From: JAKQDH01 sp029558835
GTDB lineage: Bacteria > Planctomycetota > Phycisphaerae > UBA1845
DNA length: 64,000 nucleotides
NCBI GenBank assembly: GCA_035356615.1
Contig: DAOQSN010000030.1
Location: forward strand, 6,428-70,427
Reading direction: 5' to 3'
The first letter of the stretch is position 1, and every line of letters starts with the position of its first letter. Positions 60,352 through 64,000 of the stretch are shown piece after piece. The position numbers were made by a program, and so were the translations under genes. The notes beneath the pieces were generated by a model, which saw only the letters and a list, made by a program, of their open reading frames with translations, ran no database searches and was not told the origin of the DNA.

Positions 60352-61161
60352 TTACCTCGCACCTTGCAGGCTCTGCAAGTCCTCCTCGAACGCCCGACCG
60401 TGCACGAAGCAGCGCACGCGCGCGTCATCGGCTTCCAGGATGGACCGGCTTGTTCCCTCATAGATGATCTTGCCCTGATACAACATCAGGATGCGGTCAG
60501 CCACCTTCGTAGCACTGGCCATGTCGTGCGTGACCACGACGCTGGTGACGTGCAGCTCGTGCTGCAGCTTCAGGATGAGCTCGTTGATGACGTCTGCCCG
60601 CGGCGGGTCCAGCCCCGTGGTCGGTTCGTCGTAGAGAATGAGCTTGGGGTCCTGCGCGATGGCCCGCGCCAGGGCGACGCGCTTGCGCTGCCCGCCGGAC
60701 AGCTCGGCCGGCATCTGTTTCTCGATGCCTTCCAGCCCCACCAATGCCAGCTTCTCGCGCGCCCGCCGTACCGCCTCGCGCCGCGTCACCTGCCGATGCT
60801 CGAGAATCGGGAACGCCACGTTCTCCCCGACCGTCATCGAGTCGAACAGCGCGCTGAGCTGAAAGAGAAAGCCGAAATCGGGACGAATCTTCGCCAGGCG
60901 CCGCTCCGGCAGATTGTCGATCCGCTCGCCTTCGTAGTAGACCGCGCCGCCGTCGGGTTGCAGCAGGCGCACGATGTGCTTCAGGATGACGCTCTTGCCC
61001 GCCCCGCTCTCCCCGATGATGACGGTCGTGAGCCCGCGAGGCAGCGTCAGGTCGACCCCGTTCAGCACCACCAGTTTGCCGAACTGCTTGCGCACGCCCT
61101 CCAGTCGAACGACGGGCTCGCCGTTGGGGTGGACATTCGTCGCTGGGGCGGACCGGTCCAT
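60352..61161 (-). CDS. mlaF: MlaF-like ABC transporter ATPase
   Basis: The 269-residue protein has Walker A GESGAGKSV (where Mla ATPases also have Ser-Gly-Lys-Ser), LFQLSALFDSMTVGENVAFP at the Q-loop, the signature LSGGQRKRVALARA, Walker B LILYDEPTTGLD and the switch VVTHDM. The LFDSMTVGENVAFPL stretch marks the Mla/Mkl type. It powers lipid transfer with MlaE and MlaD. The start at 61161 overlaps the mlaE stop (TAATG). Confidence 0.93.
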   Translation of the reverse strand: MDRSAPATNVHPNGEPVVRLEGVRKQFGKLVVLNGVDLTLPRGLTTVIIGESGAGKSVILKHIVRLLQPDGGAVYYEGERIDNLPERRLAKIRPDFGFLFQLSALFDSMTVGENVAFPILEHRQVTRREAVRRAREKLALVGLEGIEKQMPAELSGGQRKRVALARAIAQDPKLILYDEPTTGLDPPRADVINELILKLQHELHVTSVVVTHDMASATKVADRILMLYQGKIIYEGTSRSILEADDARVRCFVHGRAFEEDLQSLQGAR

Positions 61162-61976
61162 TACGAAATCGCCAACGCCTTGAAGCCGTACAACGCCCGG
61201 TACAAACCGGAGAAGAACGTGCCGATGAAGAAGTCCGTCGCCAGGATCACGATGAAGCTCGTCACGAATGCCTCGGTGCACGCCCGCCCCACGCCTTCCG
61301 CCCCCGTGCGACAATGGAAACCCTTGTAGCACGCAATCAAGCCGATCGCCCCGCCGAACACCAGGCTCTTTACGAACCCCAGCACCAGGTCGAAGGTCTC
61401 CACGTTCGCGCTGATGTTATACCAGTACGGCGAGGACGGGATGTGCTTCAGACGAACCGCCACGAACCAGCCCGCCAGCGAGCCGCAAACGTTGCACCAG
61501 AATGTCAACAGCGGGGCAAACAGCAGACACGCCAGGAACCGCGGCACCACCAGGTGCCGCACCGGATCAGCGCCCATGACTTGCAGCGCGCTGATCTGCT
61601 CCGTGACCCGCATGGTGCCCAGTTCGGCCGTCAGCGCGCCGCCCACCCGGCCGGCCAGCATCACCCCCGCCAGCACGGGCCCCAGCTCCCGCACCAGCGT
61701 CAGCGTCAGCAGCGTCCCCATGCCTCGCTCGAAACCGGCCGCCTCGAGCTGGTCGTAGCTCTGCACCGCCAGCACCAGGCCCACGAACACTCCGGTCACG
61801 GCGATGACCGGCAGCGTCCGGTTACCCACCTCGTACAACTCGGGCATCAGCAACGCCCAGGTGCGCGGACGCACCATACCGGGCAGCAGCCAACGCCCCA
61901 TCTGCCACGTGAACAGGGAGAACCGGCCGAAAGCGGCCAGCGTCTCAACCGTCTTCGCTCCGAGCGCTGACAGCAC
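61161..61976 (-). CDS. mlaE: MlaE-family permease
   Basis: The 271-residue protein contains the MlaE core: VIAVTGVFVGLVLAVQSYDQ, ELGPVLAGVMLAGRVGGALT, AELGTMRVTEQISALQVMG and PRFLACLLFAPLLTFW. It ends in TSFIVILATDFFIGTFFSGL. It is the permease that pairs with MlaF, first gene of the mlaE-mlaF-mlaD operon on the minus strand. mlaB and mlaC are not in the window. Divergent from the GT2 gene. Confidence 0.92.
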   Translation of the reverse strand: MLSALGAKTVETLAAFGRFSLFTWQMGRWLLPGMVRPRTWALLMPELYEVGNRTLPVIAVTGVFVGLVLAVQSYDQLEAAGFERGMGTLLTLTLVRELGPVLAGVMLAGRVGGALTAELGTMRVTEQISALQVMGADPVRHLVVPRFLACLLFAPLLTFWCNVCGSLAGWFVAVRLKHIPSSPYWYNISANVETFDLVLGFVKSLVFGGAIGLIACYKGFHCRTGAEGVGRACTEAFVTSFIVILATDFFIGTFFSGLYRALYGFKALAIS

Positions 61977-62230
61977 GGGTTACGCCTATCGTGTGAACTG
62001 CCACCCTGGGCACCGGACTTCCGACCGCGCTATGTACCCACGCGCCCCGCGCCTGTCAAACTGTTACGGCCTGGACCGCGAGACCGCGTCGCCGTTACCC
62101 GCAGCGTCGCGCCCCGTGCCCGAGGGGGTAGCGTCGGCCCCCCGCGGCCGACGTAGGAATCGACGACGCCGTACATCTCCCCACCCGCCGGTGGGCGCCA
62201 CTGCCGCTGCATGGCGACGCTGTGTCGGGT

Positions 62231-63016
62231 ATGATCCCGCGCGTGCCTGACGCACCCCTACCCATCTCGATCATCGTTCCCACGTTTCGTGAAGCCCCCA
62301 ATCTGCGTCCATTGGTCGAGCGCATCTTCGCCGCCACTGCCGGCGCGGGACTGCCGGCCGAGGTCGTCGTCGTCGATGACGACTCCCGCGACGGCACCGA
62401 GCAGGTCATCGCCGAACTAGCCCGCGACCACCCCGTTCGGCTCGTCGTCCGGCACGGCGTGCGCGGTCTGGCAGGGGCCGTGCTGCGCGGCTTCGCCGAG
62501 GCCCGCTACGACCGGTTCGTCGTCATGGACGCCGACCTCCAGCATCCGCCGGAGCTGATCCCGGCCCTGGTGGCCCGACTCGACCAGGGCGATGCGGACT
62601 TCGTGCTCGGCACGCGCTACGCCCCCGGCGGCGAAATACAGGCAAATTGGCCGCAGTTGCGCCGCTGGGCCAGTCGCCTTGCCACTCTGCTCGCCCGCCC
62701 CCTGGTGCCGCTGTCCGACCCCATGTCCGGATTCTTCGCCCTTGGCCGCGCTACGTGGGAACGGGCTGCCGCGGTTAACCCGATCGGCTACAAGATAGGG
62801 TTGGAGTTGTACGTCAAAGCTCGCTGCACGCGTCCGGCCGAGGTGCCCATTCCGTTTGCCACCCGTGCGGCCGGTGAGAGCAAGATGACAGTGAGCGTCA
62901 ATCTGGCCTATCTCGCTCACCTGGTTCAGCTATACCACTTTCGCTTTCCGTGGTTGATCTGGGCGATGCTGTTCGCGATGCTTGCTGCGGCGGGACTGAT
63001 CTGGAGCGCAATATGA
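62231..63016 (+). CDS. Polyprenol-phosphate mannosyltransferase-like GT2 enzyme
   Basis: The 261-residue protein starts with PISIIVPTFREAPNLRPLVE, and the donor-binding VVVDDDSRDGT and catalytic MDADLQHPPE motifs of dolichol/polyprenol-phosphate mannose synthases follow. SGFFALGR and IGYKIGLELYVKA fit the same group. One C-terminal membrane helix (FPWLIWAMLFAMLAAAGLIW) anchors it, shorter than in GtrA-fused forms. It would make a lipid-linked sugar such as used by GT-C enzymes like the TPR protein at 38044. Start uncertain: ATG at 62231 and GTGs at 62222 and 62243 are all possible. Confidence 0.87.
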   Translation: MIPRVPDAPLPISIIVPTFREAPNLRPLVERIFAATAGAGLPAEVVVVDDDSRDGTEQVIAELARDHPVRLVVRHGVRGLAGAVLRGFAEARYDRFVVMDADLQHPPELIPALVARLDQGDADFVLGTRYAPGGEIQANWPQLRRWASRLATLLARPLVPLSDPMSGFFALGRATWERAAAVNPIGYKIGLELYVKARCTRPAEVPIPFATRAAGESKMTVSVNLAYLAHLVQLYHFRFPWLIWAMLFAMLAAAGLIWSAI

Positions 63017-63405
63017 GTTCCCCTCCCAAGCCACCGTCCGCCGAGCCGGCCATCCGCGTGGTGACCATGCCCCGGGACACCAACGCCCAGGGCACGATCT
63101 TCGGCGGCTTCATCCTGTCGCTCATCGACCAAGCGGCCTACGTCGAGGCTTTGCGGCAGTCGCACCAACGCTACGTGACGGTGGCCGTGCGCGAGGTCGA
63201 GTTTCAGCAGCCCGTTTTCGTTGGTGACGTACTGAGCCTCTACGCCTCCACGCTACGCGTCGGTACGACCTCGATCGCCGTTCGGGTGCGTGTGACGGCC
63301 GCCCGCCGCCGCGCCCCGGACACCGTAGTGCCGGTAACCGAGGCAGAGGTCGTCCTCGTCGCCCTCGACGACGCAGGCCGGCCCACGCCGGTCGTGCCAG
63401 GCTGA
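63013..63405 (+). CDS. YciA-like acyl-CoA thioesterase (hotdog fold)
   Basis: The 130-residue protein has the hotdog thioesterase pattern of the YciA/acyl-CoA hydrolase group. MPRDTNAQGTIFGGFILSLI has the catalytic Asn and Asp region, followed by DQAAYVEALR, VTVAVREVEFQQPVFVGDVL and the acidic end of the domain. It hydrolyses acyl-CoA to free acid and CoA. The ATG overlaps the GT2 stop (ATGA), so the genes are coupled, though no metabolic link is obvious. Confidence 0.88.
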   Translation: MSSPPKPPSAEPAIRVVTMPRDTNAQGTIFGGFILSLIDQAAYVEALRQSHQRYVTVAVREVEFQQPVFVGDVLSLYASTLRVGTTSIAVRVRVTAARRRAPDTVVPVTEAEVVLVALDDAGRPTPVVPG

Positions 63406-63728
63406 CGCGACGACCCGGCTCGGCCGCAACACTGCTGGGGTGACAGTCGCTCGCCCTGCGCGCTGCGCCTGTCAGGCGCAGCGCAGCAGCCCAAGCGGAA
63501 GCGAGCGCGGCACGGGCGTCTCGCCCGTGGGTTCAGCACTTGGCGAGTGTGGCACGTGTGTCTGGTCCTTGGTCCGATCGGCGGGACACCCAAGCCACGC
63601 AGGGTCCTGCCGGCCCGCGTCCCGCCTGTGGATGCAGAAAGCAGTGGCACGGGCGAGACGCCCGTGCCACGGGTGCGGCTCCTGGGTTTTCCGCTCCCTA
63701 CCGCTCCGGCTCGGCAGGGGACGCCGGC
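63406..63728. repeat. Intergenic region with a GGCACGGGCG palindrome pair
   Basis: GGCACGGGCGTCTCGCCCGT then GG at 63509-63530, and GTGGCACGGGCGAGACGCCC then GTGCCAC at 63644-63670, are near-perfect palindromes about 115 bp apart. The second is a 13-base-pair stem. As both have the same core, this is another dispersed unit. The region ends at the C-terminus of the gene at the right edge. Confidence 0.6.
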
Positions 63729-64000
63729 TTACCTGCCGATCCCCTCGTCGGAGCGAACCTTCGTGTCAGCAGCGGGAGCTGCTGCCGGCGCCGACGCTTC
63801 CCCGGGGGACGACGTCACTGCCGTGGGAGACGCTGCCGTAGCTTCCAGCATGACCGCCGGCAACGGCGGCGCGGGCGCCGAGGCCGGCGCGGTTCCCTGC
63901 GGCAGCGGCTCGGCGGGGGCCTGCCACAATTCCCGCGGCCACAGTTCCGGCGGCGCGGGGAGGGCGTCGAACAGAAGGTGTCCGCTCTGCGTCCCCATGC
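63729..64000 (-). CDS. C-terminus of an unknown protein (partial at right edge)
   Basis: The minus-strand frame is open from the window edge to the stop at 63729. The visible 90 codons encode a Pro/Ala-rich tail (PAPPLPAVMLEATAASPTAV, SAPAAAPAADTKVRSDEGIG) after a short hydrophobic-aromatic stretch (HLLFDALPAPPELWPRELWQ). No domain is visible. An ATG at 63998 exists, but the real start is likely beyond the window. Confidence 0.5.
   Translation of the reverse strand, partial: MGTQSGHLLFDALPAPPELWPRELWQAPAEPLPQGTAPASAPAPPLPAVMLEATAASPTAVTSSPGEASAPAAAPAADTKVRSDEGIGR

Overview
The window is GC-rich bacterial chromosome, most likely from an uncultured member of the Planctomycetota (Phycisphaerae-like). 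The signs are secreted proteins ending in dockerin-like EF-hand modules, a GldA/GldF/GldG/DUF4340 operon, an LPS-type outer envelope with MCE/Mla and LpxH-like genes, and intergenic DNA dense with short hairpin repeats. No tRNA, rRNA, CRISPR array, prophage or insertion sequence with a transposase was found. Because GC is so high, most long antisense frames are shadows.

Layout. 1-2460: end of a dockerin protein, a secreted ankyrin protein, and a PH-domain gene remnant. 2463-3386: RarD-like permease. 3402-8132 (minus): a type III-like restriction-modification operon (methylase, DUF4258, DUF2283, helicase-nuclease). 8337-12176: a TGS GTPase and a large secreted protein with 14 repeats and a dockerin. 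12356-17872: sugar-phosphate transferase, lipoprotein, VanZ-like protein, and a receiver-XRE regulator. 18289-25013 (minus): Gld-type ABC operon. 25450-31469: LpxH-like phosphoesterase, HlyD/ABC-2 exporter, unknown membrane protein. 31674-32720: decayed DNA with an antitoxin-like gene, a PIN-toxin stub and a purD 3' fragment. 33057-37708: ALDH7-type dehydrogenase, MacB-like permease, sigma-70 factor. 38044-50000: GT-C/TPR membrane protein, rpsR, Trm112-like protein, aconitase, HD-GYP protein, zinc-ribbon protein, trpD, mnmE. 50141-54406 (minus): a nucleotidyltransferase/SPASM fusion, a Maf/DUF115 protein and aat. 54645-64000: degenerate EEP-fold protein, HEAT-repeat protein with a small membrane partner, EamA permease, MlaE-MlaF-MlaD operon, polyprenol-phosphate-mannose-synthase-like enzyme with a YciA-like thioesterase, and a truncated gene at the right edge.

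The most unusual aspect is the repeat landscape. At least five distinct short palindromic families are scattered between genes. One of them, built on a CCCTCTCCC/GGGAGAGGG hairpin, also lies in frame inside three otherwise intact genes (the methylase, the GT-C/TPR protein and mnmE), and appears to supply the stop codon of aat and the ribosome-binding region of the next gene. A second family (ends GGTGGCATGSCCAAGC) looks like a roughly 100-bp MITE and sits between the ATPase and permease genes of both ABC operons.
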